Source: Welwitschia mirabilis
Taxonomy: Eukaryota; Gnetophyta; Gnetopsida; Welwitschiales
Direction: 5' to 3'
DNA length: 64,000 nt
NCBI GenBank assembly: GCA_051453625.1
Contig: JBOZIK010000001.1
Location: 138,344,248-138,408,247 of the forward strand
Part shown: positions 11,491-23,149 of the stretch, piece by piece
Layout: the number at the start of each line of letters is the position of its first letter
Position numbering within the stretch: the stretch's first letter is position 1
Notes under the pieces: generated by a model
Told to the model about the DNA's origin: nothing
Seen by the model: only the letters and a program-made list of their open reading frames with translations
Databases searched by the model: none
Program-made: the position numbers and the translations under genes

Positions 11491-12607
11491 TGTGATGCCA
11501 AATCGTGTGTATTTCATAGGGTATTATGAGCTATTTTATAGGATGTTTACATGGGTTTAGATGCAAATATTAGGATTATGAAGAATTGATTAAAGATCTT
11601 AGAGATATGTAATTCCTAGAATAATTAAAAACATTTACGGTATATTTTAATACACATGGCTTTAAAGGAATATCATTGATGAAAAAGGCTAGCTTCTTCT
11701 TAATTAGAAGGATAAAAAAAACTATCATTCCCTCTGTCATCCTCATGATAGGTAGGATGATGACACTGTAGAGGCCACATTGGATGCTAACAAGGACTAA
11801 AGCCGACAATGTGAAGTCATCTTTTCTAAATGGTTGTCATCTCTATAGTTATCCCTATATCATTAAGGACAATAAATATATCATTTAATCCATTATCCTC
11901 TTGGTCGTTCCCATGATAGACAAGAAAACACTTGTAACTGCTAGTTGATCTTTATTTGTTTCATCCATTTCTTTTTTATAATTAAGGATGTTTTTCACCA
12001 CCTTCTGTGCATTATTTTTTCTTTTAAATCCTATAAATAAGACCTCCTTTTAACTCTCCTCTCCATCTTCATTTACACTAAACATTATCGTGACACAGGA
12101 TTAAAGGGATGGAAATCCATCTCGTGAGTTGTTGAAAGATGTTTCCTTGGTGAAGGGTTATACATTATCTATTAAGACTCAACTACTTTGTAATCTAGAT
12201 GCTAAGTTCTATATTTAATATAAAACTTTATTTTATTTATGCATTTAATTTTGTTATATTTCCCTTATGGTTTATATTATCCTTGATTTGGTAATAAGTT
12301 TCATTGATGATATAGGTCTAAAGGGTAACCTTTGTTAAGGCTAAAGAAAGTAGTTTTAGAATTTATTTTGCATTGCATTAAGATTTAGTTGCATTTACGT
12401 TACATTGCATCTTTATTTCCTATACTATTCTTAAGTTTCAGCTATGATATTCTTTGAAAAAATCAATTCTCATTCTCCTCTCATAAGTTTTTAATAGGTT
12501 ATGAAATTTAAGTCATTCTTATTTATACTAGAGTGTGCATTTTGAAATCTATATATATTGATTAAAAGGATTTGAAGTAAGACATAAAGTTGCAAAAATA
12601 CACACCA
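11491..12607 (+). repeat. Athila-like LTR-B (3' LTR)
   Basis: About 1.1 kb, inverse match of LTR-A. It starts near TGATGTGATGCC, has TATAAATA at 12032-12039 and ends near 12607. The minus-strand frame at 11576-11809 is a chance frame that mirrors the frame at 5245-5514 in LTR-A. No primer site follows, which fits a 3' LTR. Its end directly abuts another Athila fragment of opposite orientation. Confidence 0.65.
12032..12039 (+). promoter_or_regulatory. LTR-B TATA box
   Basis: TATAAATA in the same relative position as in LTR-A. Confidence 0.55.
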
Positions 12608-14770
12608 CAACACCCTATCAAATATATGTAAGTTAGGAGCATAACATAGCCTTCCACTTAGCCTTGTCGTTCCTTGACAAAACTAGGTAGTAAACCATTA
12701 TTACAAGCTAACTTTTCTAAGAATAAAAATAGCTAAGGTAATAAAGATATTATCTCAGAAATTTTTTTAAGAAGCTTAGAGATACAAACTGAATCATTCA
12801 AAAAAAAAAACAAAAAACAAAAAACTAAACATGTTGCCTAAATGTGTAATTGGTCATATCATCATCTAGCTCATTGTCTAGACAATAAGGGGTATGATAG
12901 TCTTAAAAGATGATCTTATAAAATAGAAACTTGTGATAGAGTTTTTCTTAATATAAATAATTAGTTAATGTATTTATAAATAAATACCCCCCACTGAAAT
13001 ATATAGTAATAACTAAAAAGATCACCAAAATAAAATCAATACTCATTATAACATGTGAAAAAGAAAGATAACCATGAAAATTAGATAAAAAGTTACACCA
13101 TGTTGAACTCAAAAAATGAGTTTCAGTACAAAAATACATAAAAGGGGAGATACAAAATGTGATAAAATCACTTCCCTCATTATCACATAGTGAACTATGT
13201 CTGGGCATCTAGCTCAGGTATATGGGAAGAAGAGGGTTTTGAATGCTTAGGATCAGCAAGGAAACATAAGTTCAAAGATGTAGAAATAGAATGAATCATT
13301 TCATCTCCAGGAACATGAATAGCTACTAGAATATCTACTATAATACTTTACTATTTAAAGATAATGCACTGACGTACATCAACAATCTAGTTCTTAGAGT
13401 ACTAGACTCTTCTCTTAACTATTAAAATCCTCTGCTCTAATGTCTGAGTTCTCTAATCTAGAGCCTGAATTCTCTAGTCTATTATTTACTTACCACAATC
13501 CATAAAACCTGATGATCTTAGTGGTCTTTTTCAGGATGGTGTGTATCTGCTCAAATGTAGCCTCAACCATAAGTCTCTATACCTGAGGTCGCTCTGTCTC
13601 TTTTGGTACTTGTATGTTCATGTCCTGTAAATAGTGAGCAGAAGTCTGAATATGAGAAAGGCTTTACTTACTCATGGACTCTAGTATTCCAAATTATTTG
13701 AATAAAGCTAAGAGGAGGTATGAATAACCTAGAGTCTTTAACTGTTGTGCCTCTACCATTGACCCGAGACTCCTCCAAGATAAAGATTAATAAATCCATT
13801 TTCTCTTCTTATCTTAAAGATACTAGAATCTATAAATGTATGACCATAGCATAATTATTATGGAATGATGGACTGATGTTATGAATTAGCCCTCTATGAA
13901 GTACTCTATAGGTAGGGATCAACTAGGTGATAAGAACTCCCTGCCTATCTATTGTCAAATCAGCTAGAATTTTTATTGTAGCACATATGCATGGCACTCC
14001 TTAATCCCTCTATCTAAATGAATGTATAGACTCCTAAGCCCACCTAGATCTATAACTGCTATGACGTGGGATGGAAGTATAACAATCTTATGGCCCCGAA
14101 TATGTGCTATAATCATGTTAGGCAGGTGATCATGAGAATCTAGACGATGCTCTATATGTATGGTTTCATACAACTCTCTCATATCTAATATATAATGTGA
14201 TCCATTCACATTTGTAATCCACTAGATATAGAGATCTAAGAGCCTATGATCAACCTTAGGCTCTACCCAGCTCATGAAATCTTTAAAATATGGCTTGACA
14301 TGAATGATAACTATCTATATCATCAAAGAATATCTGTGTCGAGGCGGAAGATGTACTACCTTCACATGCTCAACCTTTAGCAGCACTAATAGAATCACCT
14401 CTTGCCTATAGTCTCAGCCACAACCTCAGTGTTAGTCTATCTAGATCTATGCATATGAGGCCTACTCAATCAAAAATATACAAATAACATCATGTAAGAT
14501 CGGATAGACACATTAAACACATTGCATGTATGTGTAATAACAACCTCTGAAATTAATAAAAAATAAGAAAAATGATGAAAATACGTATTTCTACCTTAAA
14601 AGTGTGAATACATCTTGGATTTCCTAATCATGAGAAGAAAAATGTAAAACATGTGAAAAGAAAAAAAGCAGTGTTTTTAAGTGGAATCCACATATGGTAA
14701 AAATTTTAAGTGCTCAAATGAAAAATTTAATCCAGTAAAATCTTATAACACATTAAAGTAATGGATAAAT
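12608..14770 (-). mobile_element. Athila-like 3' end with extra ORF
   Basis: By eye it aligns in the same orientation with about 19080-21050. Near 12608-12637 the minus strand gives the first 30 bases of an LTR (TGCTCCTAACTT...), preceded by a purine tract around 12645-12655; the rest of this LTR is missing because LTR-B begins there. Right of it come a strong palindrome (12857-12899), about 0.9 kb without a gene, and the extra ORF. The far end is cut by a SIRE-like copia element near 14770. Confidence 0.6.
13973..14209 (-). pseudogene. Extra 3' ORF of Athila-like element (fragment A)
   Basis: A 78-aa open fragment homologous to the minus-strand frame at 20175-20492: both share HIE, DSHD/DTHD, NMIIA, RGHKI/CGHEI and SHV/SHI in the same order. 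Homology continues beyond the stop towards 13600 through broken frames. The pattern (EFY, then GH..I..S..I) is like the putative plant transposon protein domain often found in gypsy-associated ORFs, but that family assignment is an inference. The position between pol and 3' LTR, in sense orientation, suggests an accessory ORF of unknown function. Confidence 0.5.
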
Positions 14771-14779
14771 CAAAATTGA

Positions 14780-15760
14780 AACCATCATTTACCTTTGTGA
14801 TAAATGCAACATCATTAAAGATGAATTTTATGATGGATAACCTCTTGTCACATTGAGTGTCCTCTCAATCTAATTTACCACTATTCAAGATGGCCATTTT
14901 GCATTTCCTTCTATAGTGTCTTAGTGTCTTTTTCTTTTATTTTATTTAGAAATCTAATTATCATGTCTTTAAATCCTTCACATATATAGCATTAGGTACT
15001 TTTATCTCTTGAGTTACTATTGGGTCTTAGGATGTTATGCCAATGATCCTTTTTAGCTCTCCCTTTTTTTACCTATTAACATCTACTTGAACTTTCTAAT
15101 GAATGAAGTAAGTTCTTTTCCTTTGTTGCCCTTGTGGTGATGCCATAATTCAAAGGTTAAAAGTTACTTAAAACTCCTCTAGCTTAATCTTCTCAATGTT
15201 TTTAGTGTCTTCAATAGATAAAATCTTATTCTAACATGCTTTTGAAAGATATCTTAAGATCTTATTAGTAATTTGGCTTATCTTGAAAGATTCTCTAAGC
15301 CACAAAGCACATTGATAACATCCATGAGTTTATTATTGAATTATGTAAAGATTTCATCTTCTTACATCTAGATTTGCTTAAATTAAATCATCAACATTTC
15401 TTTCTTTGTATTTTTTATTTGAATTATCCATTACATATTACTTGTAAATGATCCCAAATAGTAGTACTAAAGTTTCTTATATTCTTATAACCTTTTGTAT
15501 TAATATCATAACTTATGATGTTAATTTCTTTCTTATTAAGCATAGCCTTATCCTTATTAGCATCTTTTCATCTAATTCTTTCTTTTATTACAAAGTTATT
15601 ACTCCATAAACATCATGTACTTTTATTGAAGGATAAAATATTTTTACAATAATTTTCCAATAGTCAAAGCTCATTGCTTCAATAAATATTTGCATTCTAG
15701 TTTTTCAAAGATCATATTTTTTAATAGTAAAATAGGAGAATGATTGATTAGCTGACCTTT
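14780..15760 (-). pseudogene. SIRE-like copia gag
   Basis: Reading the minus strand from about 15700, the phrases FDYWKI, KILRYLSKAC, SIEDTKNIEKIKLEEF and, near 14900, KCKMAILNSG follow the order seen in SIRE/Maximus-type gag proteins (coat domain, then the lysine-rich and aspartate/serine-rich tail). The zinc knuckle is degraded. There are many stops and frameshifts, so no protein can be made. It starts about 60 bp inside the primer-binding site at 15815 and is cut at about 14780; pol and the 3' LTR are absent. Confidence 0.65.
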
Positions 15761-15814
15761 GATATTTAAATACTTGTTAAACATTAAAATAATAATAAAA
15801 ATACCTATACAAAA

Positions 15815-15826
15815 GCTCTTATACCA
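15815..15826 (-). other. Primer-binding site of SIRE-like element
   Basis: TGGTATAAGAGC on the minus strand, one base away from the initiator-Met tRNA type TGGTATCAGAGC, between LTR and gag. Confidence 0.8.
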
Positions 15827-15828
15827 AG

Positions 15829-16805
15829 TATTAGGACTAGCTATCCTAGAGGAAAAGAGTGAATAGAATAGTTAAGGTATTTTTTGAAATTTAAATGTTT
15901 AACACTGATTTTTCATAATGTAATCTATCATCCAATTGAATAATAGCTAGTGTCAAATTAACTTAACTGATAATTCATACTATTTATAATGAACATATAA
16001 TTGATTATATGAATTGAACTAAATAATGTATAATAGATATAAGGTAATAATTTATCATTAGTATGGCCTATAACTACACTTCAACAGGACTTTACAGTAG
16101 TTCTCCACTTATAATAGAGTGGTCCTTATCCTTTAAGAAAACTTAAATAAATTAATTACAATGATAGATAATTTATAATTGAAAGATAATGATATAAATA
16201 TAATATAATATGTGTTGTTATATAATTAATCCCAACATTGAGAGATTCAATCATTATACATATGTATAATAATGTTTGAATTATATAGAGAATTAATTCT
16301 AGTTGTTATGAATTCAATTTTAAGGTATGTGACTACTAGAACATTCAAAATGGTTAGTTATCCTTTTGATTCTTTTATTTAATAGTTAAGTATGCTTTCT
16401 AATAAATATTTTTATCAATAATTATATTGATAATTGATCCCTTCGAGGTGCAAGTTGACCTCTCTTATTATATCCCTTGTTTTTTATCTAGACAATCAAC
16501 TCCTATTCTCAACTGGTTGACCCCTTGTAAAGATGAATTATTGTAAAATTTTTTAGGTAATCAATCCCTTAATAATAGATGGTTAATCTCATATTATAAA
16601 TTCTATTTTTAGTGATAGTGGATAGTTGACCCTTTAATAGTGAGCGGTCAATGCCCTATTTCGAATATGCACTTATAACTATAGTAAGTAATCGACTCCT
16701 AGCAATAAATGATCAATATTCAAGTAATTTTCCCTTTTTTATCCTTTCTCATTCTATTCCCAAGCATCTAGACATTCTTTAAGATATACATAAGTAATAT
16801 AAACA
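15829..16805 (-). repeat. 5' LTR of SIRE-like copia
   Basis: About 0.98 kb, starting TGTTTATATTAC on the minus strand at 16805 and ending beside the primer-binding site. It contains the 65-bp tandem array at 16431-16724. No second copy is in the window, so the start is judged only from the TG and from the abutting end of LTR-C. Confidence 0.6.
16431..16724. repeat. 65-bp minisatellite in SIRE-like LTR
   Basis: Four full degenerate units and one partial start at 16431, 16493, 16558, 16623 and 16689 (periods 62, 65, 65, 66). Each opens with a TAATCAA/TAGTTGA-like string and most carry GGTTGACC- or GGTCAAT-like half sites about 20 bp later. Several units thus contain short inverted arms such as GTTGACC and GGTCAA. 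Confidence 0.75.
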
Positions 16806-16806
16806 T

Positions 16807-18007
16807 TGTTTTGATGTGTATTTATGTAATCTTTCATGTTCTTATTAAATCCTATCAATCACAAATATATATTGTAAAACATAATATACTAATATAGATG
16901 AAAGTGACTTGAATGTCATAACCTATTGAAGGCATAAGTGAGAAGAAAGAAAATTGATTTCAAATAAAATATCTATGTACTTTCTAAGTAGAACAAAATA
17001 ATAATGCAAAGTATACAATTCAGGTAAACATACTTATGCAAATGAGATGCAAAAATAATTTAAATGCAACATCTATTCAATTACCAAATCAATCTACCAT
17101 GTAGATTGGCCTTGTATAACCTAGATTAATTAAGAAAACATCACTAACCAAGACCAAACTAAGCTATCAGGTGCATTAAATAGATTATGAAAACGACATA
17201 AGTTAAGCTAGGAAATAAATTACAATGTATTTAAACTACTAGTATTAATCTTAATAAATGTTTCTTTTATGATATATATCACAGATATAGCCATCACAGA
17301 ATCATAAGAAACATAAACCATAAGGAATATGCACATAACAAAAGATATGAAAGCAGTAGAACCTCAATGAAGGATACACATCCCAATACTAAGAAAAATA
17401 TCTTTCTATAATAACAAGGATGGATTTCTTATCCTTTAATCTCCCATCACAAGAATATTTGATGCTAAAGAAGATAAAGTTAAAGTCGAGGATGAAGAGG
17501 TGTTTATTATAAACAAGATGCTAAAAACAACAAATACTAATAGCTTAACAATCACACAAGAATGTGCATGGTACATGGTAAAAGTTTGATGAAGTTTGGT
17601 AAACAATTATATTTAGATGTCATTCTATCAGTCATCTAAACATCATAGGAGATGATGCCATACTATACATGATCCAAATTAGCTATTAATTTGGCTAAGT
17701 AAGCATCTTAGTAAGAATAACTTATTTTTTCATCCATACTGTTGTTCAGATAATAAGGTGGATGATGTACTTTGTAAAGATATTTCTTATGTTAGATTAG
17801 CATTTTTTAATTACAGGATTTTTGCTTTAGATAAGAAGTATTATAATTTTCCTTCAATGCTTCAAATGTAAGGAAGATTCCATGTTTTATGATATTTACC
17901 TTAGCTCTCATTATCATCAAAACTTAGCAAAAACTTATCTAATGTCCTAAAATGTCCTTAAAAAGTACTAAAAATATCTTATTAAATACATAAAATTTGG
18001 AAGTGCA
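16807..18007 (-). repeat. Athila-like LTR-C (3' LTR)
   Basis: Starts TGCACTTCCAAATT on the minus strand at 18007 and is preceded there by a GTTGGGGGTTATG purine tract, which marks it as a 3' LTR. It aligns along most of its length with LTR-D and LTR-A. A palindrome lies at 17731-17764. A TATA-like string is at 17502-17510. Its outer end abuts the SIRE-like LTR. Confidence 0.65.
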
Positions 18008-18524
18008 ACATAACCCCCAACTTAGCCTTGTTAGTCCTTGAAAAAACAAAGCAAACAACCATAATTATGAGCTAAATTAACTAAAATTAAAAAAAATTAT
18101 AAATAATCTCAAAAATCTCAGANNNNNNNNNNNNNNNNNNNNNNNNNNNNNNNNNNNNNNNNNNNNNNNNNNNNNNNNNNNNNNNNNNNNNNNNNNNNNN
18201 NNNNNNNNNNNNNNNNNNNNNNTAATTATGAGCTAAATTAACTAAATGTAAATAAACTTATAAATAATCTCTAAAATCTCAGAATGTAAAACAAAAATGT
18301 CAACAATAGATAACTAAATCTGTTACCTATGTAGAATAAGTGGTCATACTATTATCCTAGTAGTCCTTTGGATGATGGAGGGGATGACAAGCTAAACAAA
18401 TTCTCTTGAAAAATAGAAGCCTATGAAAAAATTTTCGGAAATACAAACATTAAAATAAAAAAAATTAAGAGCCCCCCAACTTAATGTACAACACATGATA
18501 AAAGTAATCATGTGTAACATAAAA
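18008..18524 (-). mobile_element. Athila-like internal 3' region, duplicate
   Basis: No gene. It contains the purine tract (18011-18022), a 100-N gap at 18123-18222 and a palindrome at 18343-18388. It repeats the equivalent sequence at 19106-19400 about 1 kb further on. The frame at 18392-18829 is mostly N and is not real. Confidence 0.55.
18123..18222. other. Assembly gap, 100 N, flanked by a duplicate
   Basis: Sequence 18062-18122 just before the gap and 18223-18284 just after it are nearly the same, so the gap probably separates two overlapping contig ends or haplotypes. Confidence 0.9.
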
Positions 18525-18624
18525 NNNNNNNNNNNNNNNNNNNNNNNNNNNNNNNNNNNNNNNNNNNNNNNNNNNNNNNNNNNNNNNNNNNNNNNNNNNN
18601 NNNNNNNNNNNNNNNNNNNNNNNN
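18525..18624. other. Assembly gap, 100 N
   Basis: Run of exactly 100 N, placed between Athila-like internal sequence and a partial LTR. Confidence 0.95.
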
Positions 18625-19105
18625 AATAACAAACCCTTATAGACATGATAAAACCCAAATGACCACATAAAAAGGTGCATAAACAAGTTGAAAGTTTGAT
18701 AAAGCATAGTGAATAATTATTTTTAGATGTTATACTCCTTGTTATCCAAACATCACAAGAGACAATGCCATATGATACAGGATCCACATCAGCTACCAAT
18801 TTGATCAAGTAAGTATCCTTTATTAGCATAACTTCTTATATCCTTTATACTATCATCTATATCATAAGATGGATGATGGAATTTGCAAAGTTATTTCTTG
18901 TATTAGATCAACCTCTTTAATTACAGAGTTTCTACCTCAGATAAGATGTGTTGCAATTTGTTTGAAATGCTATCAAATGTAAGAAAGATTTCATGTTTTA
19001 ATACCACTTCCCTTAGGTATTTATTTTCTTTAAAAATCAACATCAACTTGCTCAATGTCTTATAAAACTACTTAAATTACCTTATCAAATACATACAATT
19101 TAGTA
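18625..19105 (-). repeat. Partial Athila-like LTR (LTR-E)
   Basis: Matches 17560-18007 of LTR-C at about 1.1 kb distance, starting TGCACTACTAAATTG on the minus strand at about 19105, again preceded by a purine-rich tract. Only the first 480 bp are present before the gap. It is the 3' LTR of the large element at 19106-29450, or a tandem duplicate of LTR-C. Confidence 0.6.
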
Positions 19106-20174
19106 GTGCAACATAACCTTCACATAGCCTTGTTAGTCCTTGACAAGGTTAGGTGAATAATCATGATTTATAGCTAAATTAATTAAAGACAAATCAACTA
19201 GGAACTACAAAATAAACTCAGAAATAATCTTAGAATTCAGGAGAAAAATGTCAAAAAATAGATAATTGAACATTTTACTTATGTAGACTAAGTGGCCATA
19301 CTATTATCCTGGAAGTCATCCAGATGATGGAAGGGATGACATGCTAAAAAATATTCTTAAAAAATAGAAGCCTATGAAAATTTTTTTAGAAGATAATCAT
19401 GTGTAACATAAAAGATCATCATTATGAAATGTCTCAATAATATGTAAATGATGTGTGAAATATCATAAAACTAAAACTAGATATAATAATGATACTTAAA
19501 AAATGATGTCTATATAAAATCATGAGTTTTTTTAAGTAAAATCCATGGAGGGAAGACACATAATACACTATAATAAATCACTTCCTTTATCATGCCAGAA
19601 TGAACTTATGATGTGTTCTAGACTTAGGTGTACATGAATAACATGGAAAATGCTCAAGATCTATAGGGAAATGATGGTCAAGGAATATTATAATGGAATG
19701 TATGGCCTTATCTCCCTATGGGTAGATTATATCTAGGATGTCAATAATAACACCATGCATAATGTGTAATTTTTAATCACATACATCTATCAACTATTCC
19801 TCTATGTGTTAAACTCTTCTATTAATAGTGAGTATCCTCAATTGCATCTTAGTAAAGCATCAGTCCATAGCCTCTCTAAGAACCTGTTCTGTATCTACTA
19901 AAAGAGCCTATATCTATTTAAAGATAATGCCAACTACAGATCTCTATACTTGAGGTCTCTGTACCTATCCTAAAATCTAGATGTCCATGTTGTGTAGGTA
20001 ATGAGTTGATGTTTGAAGATGTATAAGTCTCTACTTGTCCATAGGCTTAGGTATACTAAAGCGTCTAAACATAACTAAGAGGATACATGGATATCCTAAT
20101 GTCTATATCTGAAGAGCCTTAATCATCATCCTAAGTCTCCTCTAAATAAAAGTCAATAGATTCATCTACTCTTC

Positions 20175-20492
20175 CTATCTAAACACTCCTAGAATTTGTA
20201 TATGAGCTTCCATGGCATGACTATTATGGAGGAAAGGGTTGATTATATCTAATACTATGCCATAAGCATGATGATCATCTGTACCTCTAGGTGAATGAAT
20301 ATGTATGCTCCCAATGCCATTTAACTCAGTAACTATGGTGATGTGGCTCAAAAGAATATATATCTCATGACCACATATAGTAGCTATAATCATGTTGAAT
20401 AGGCAGTCATGAGTGTCAAATTGCCTCTCAATGTGCATTGTGGCATAAAACTCTCCAGTCTTAGAGGCATAGTATACTTCATATGCATCCAC
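20175..20492 (-). pseudogene. Extra 3' ORF of Athila-like element (fragment B)
   Basis: A 105-aa open fragment containing GEFYATMHIE, NMIIATICGHEI and HIHSPRG. It is homologous to 13973-14209, and the similarity continues past the stops on the left (phrases like MNLLTF near 20130). It lies between integrase and the 3' LTR in sense orientation. The similarity to the plant transposon protein domain seen in gypsy-associated ORFs is only by eye; function unknown. Two copies keeping the same residue order suggest it was a real ORF before decay. Confidence 0.55.
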
Positions 20493-21049
20493 AATTCATC
20501 TAAGCTATAACTCAATCAATCTTTGATCTACCTTTTTCTTAATCCTACTGATAAAGTCTCTGAATTATCTCTCTACATAGATGGAAGAAATCTGTATAGA
20601 TATGAATTGAGCCTATTGAGGTGGTGGATGGATAGGCTCTGCACACACAATCATAGTTAGGACTAGTGAGCTATCCTTCTACTCTTATATTTTGGCCTCT
20701 GCCTTAGTCTCAATCTATGTAGCTCATCATGTACATGGCCTAACCAATCAAAGACATAAAGCGCATCATGCAAGATAAAGTGGAAATCGCAAAAACGTCT
20801 CTCATGTAAACCTCTAAATGACCCTAGAAATTGGTTTTTATATAAAAATTAAGAAAATATGTCTTATCCTCTTCCCTCAAGAGAATTAATACATTATATT
20901 ACCTAATCATGTGAAGAAAAACACAACATGTGAGAAAAATAAAAAAGTGGAAAATAGGTGGGCCCCATAAAAGGTCAAAAATGAAATTACTTAAATTAAA
21001 AATCTAATCAAGTAGAATTGTAGATCTCATCACACTAATTGTTTTACCT

Positions 21050-23100
21050 ATAAGGACCACTATAGTTTGGTTTATGGTTTTTGAGAAAATGAGTTTAAAG
21101 ATTAAAAAAATAATTCTACCTCATAAAATGCACAAATTCAGATATATTGAAAAATGCTCAATGAAAATTAGATTCATAAGTACCAAATAGAAGAGCACAA
21201 AAAATAAATGATATTTGTGAAGACCATGCTCTAAAAGGCTTAAAAATAGGAGAAAAAGTTAAAAATAATAAGGGAGAGAGAAACATACATCATTTTTAAA
21301 AATTCACTCAAATATCACAATCTATGATGCTAAATGCATGGGTGAAAGAACCAAAACATTTATGGGCTCTAACATGATGATTATCTCTTAAAAGGATGAA
21401 TGAAAGTAATCCAAGAATGAAGAAAAATGGTGAAAAATAATGTTAAGTTGTGGTTTTAATGCATTGGTATATGGTCACATCGTCCAGATGACAATGCTAG
21501 GACGACTATCAGAAAATATTACGCTATCATTCACCTAGTTATCTAGATAATTAGGTAGATGATAAAACTTTGAAAAGTTTTACAAAAATAAAAATTTTAA
21601 CCAAATAAGTTAGGCTCAGATATTAATGTGAAAGTACTATATGATATGAGAAAATTTGAAAGATAGGGAATGATAAAGAATCATGATCAATAAAGATGAG
21701 GAATAAGGAATACTTTAAATAATCAAAAGATAGAGCAAAAACTAAAGAAATGTGTCTGAATTAAAAAATAATCATAAAAAATATGTAGAACTTCAAAAAA
21801 CTATAAATGAACATCATGAAAATCATGAAGAATATCATCTAATCAAAATATTAAAAGGAAGTTAACTTTATTTAATAAAATAAGATAATTGAAAATGAAA
21901 ATATCAATAAGTAAAGTACTAAAAAGCATGGAATTTTTTTTGAAATAACAGATTAAATAACCAAATAAACATAGAATGAAAACAGACAACTAGGAACATG
22001 AAGAAGATAGCATACCTACCATAAATCCTAACCTAGCAAACCCCCTCAGAAGACATCATAAAATAACTTAAGTAAAGATGCATGACAAATTGTACTAACT
22101 ACATAAAGTTTCACTTAAAATAATAGTGATTATGTCGACACCAAAGGCCAACTACTCTAAACAATAATGGTAATATCAAAAGCTGCTCAGAAATGAACTC
22201 CCTTGCTCACACCCAAAATATACCCTTATCCTTAAAATTTAAATAATCATGTGAAGAATACTAAGAGTCTAGAAAATAAGTGATGCCTTTGGTAATACCA
22301 AGAACACCACTGATCCCATAGCCTTAAATTTTTATTACTATTTTTCATGATGAGGGGGGTGCAACGACAATCAGAGAACTAAGAACTCGTGAATCATGAT
22401 CAACTAATCCCCCAATAGAGCTTTCATAACTACCAACACAACCAAAGGCTTTTTTGAAATAATTTATCCTAATGCATTAGGATATCACTATAACCGTGTA
22501 CTTTAGTATAAATATAATAGATCATGGTCATTATTCTTTTTTTCCCTAAACAAATCTCACATGTTCACATACTCTAAATGATGAAGGCAAAGAAGTGAGA
22601 TGAAAGATAAAAAAGAACAAATCTAAATAACCAAAGATGTCATCATTAAAAAAAATATAAGAACCAAAGCATCTTCTTTTAAAATAAATTTCATAGACAT
22701 GTGAATACCTTAAGATTGATCCAATTTTATCACTGTAAAATACCCAACTACAAATACTAGTCATGAAAACTTTATAGAGAAAATACATAAGTCAAGTAAA
22801 AGATGATCAAGTAATAGTATAACATCCAATAAAGAAATTACCTAAGAGAGAATTCAGATAATGATAGGGAGGAAGTCCTCCTCCTTAAGGAAAATCTCTA
22901 AGACAAGTGGTTCTATTATGTTCAAGATTACATTAGAAGGTTTTTCATATATTTTTAACTTTTATTCATTAATTCTCTGAATGTCCCCAATATCTAAGTT
23001 AGAAATATAAATTAAATTATTAGAATGTACTTTCTCTATAAAATAAGTATCTAACTATTTAGAGGTCAAATTTTTATGTAAAAAATGGTTTCTAGTTTTG
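21050..23100 (-). mobile_element. Athila-like post-pol noncoding stretch
   Basis: No gene is recognised. The block 22000-22790 matches 7570-8330 in inverse and 22560-23000 matches 1-480 in the same orientation. The best palindrome of the window lies at 21526-21563. The frame at 22546-22788 is a chance frame. Confidence 0.6.
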
Positions 23101-23149
23101 TATAAAATAATCAGTTGACTAGGTTTAAACTTTTTATGAACTAAGTTTT

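Noticed and set aside
22546-22788. Minus-strand frame of 80 codons, rich in Phe and Tyr
   Set aside because: It falls in the noncoding region after pol, and the homologous stretches at 1-480 and 7570-7830 do not keep it open.
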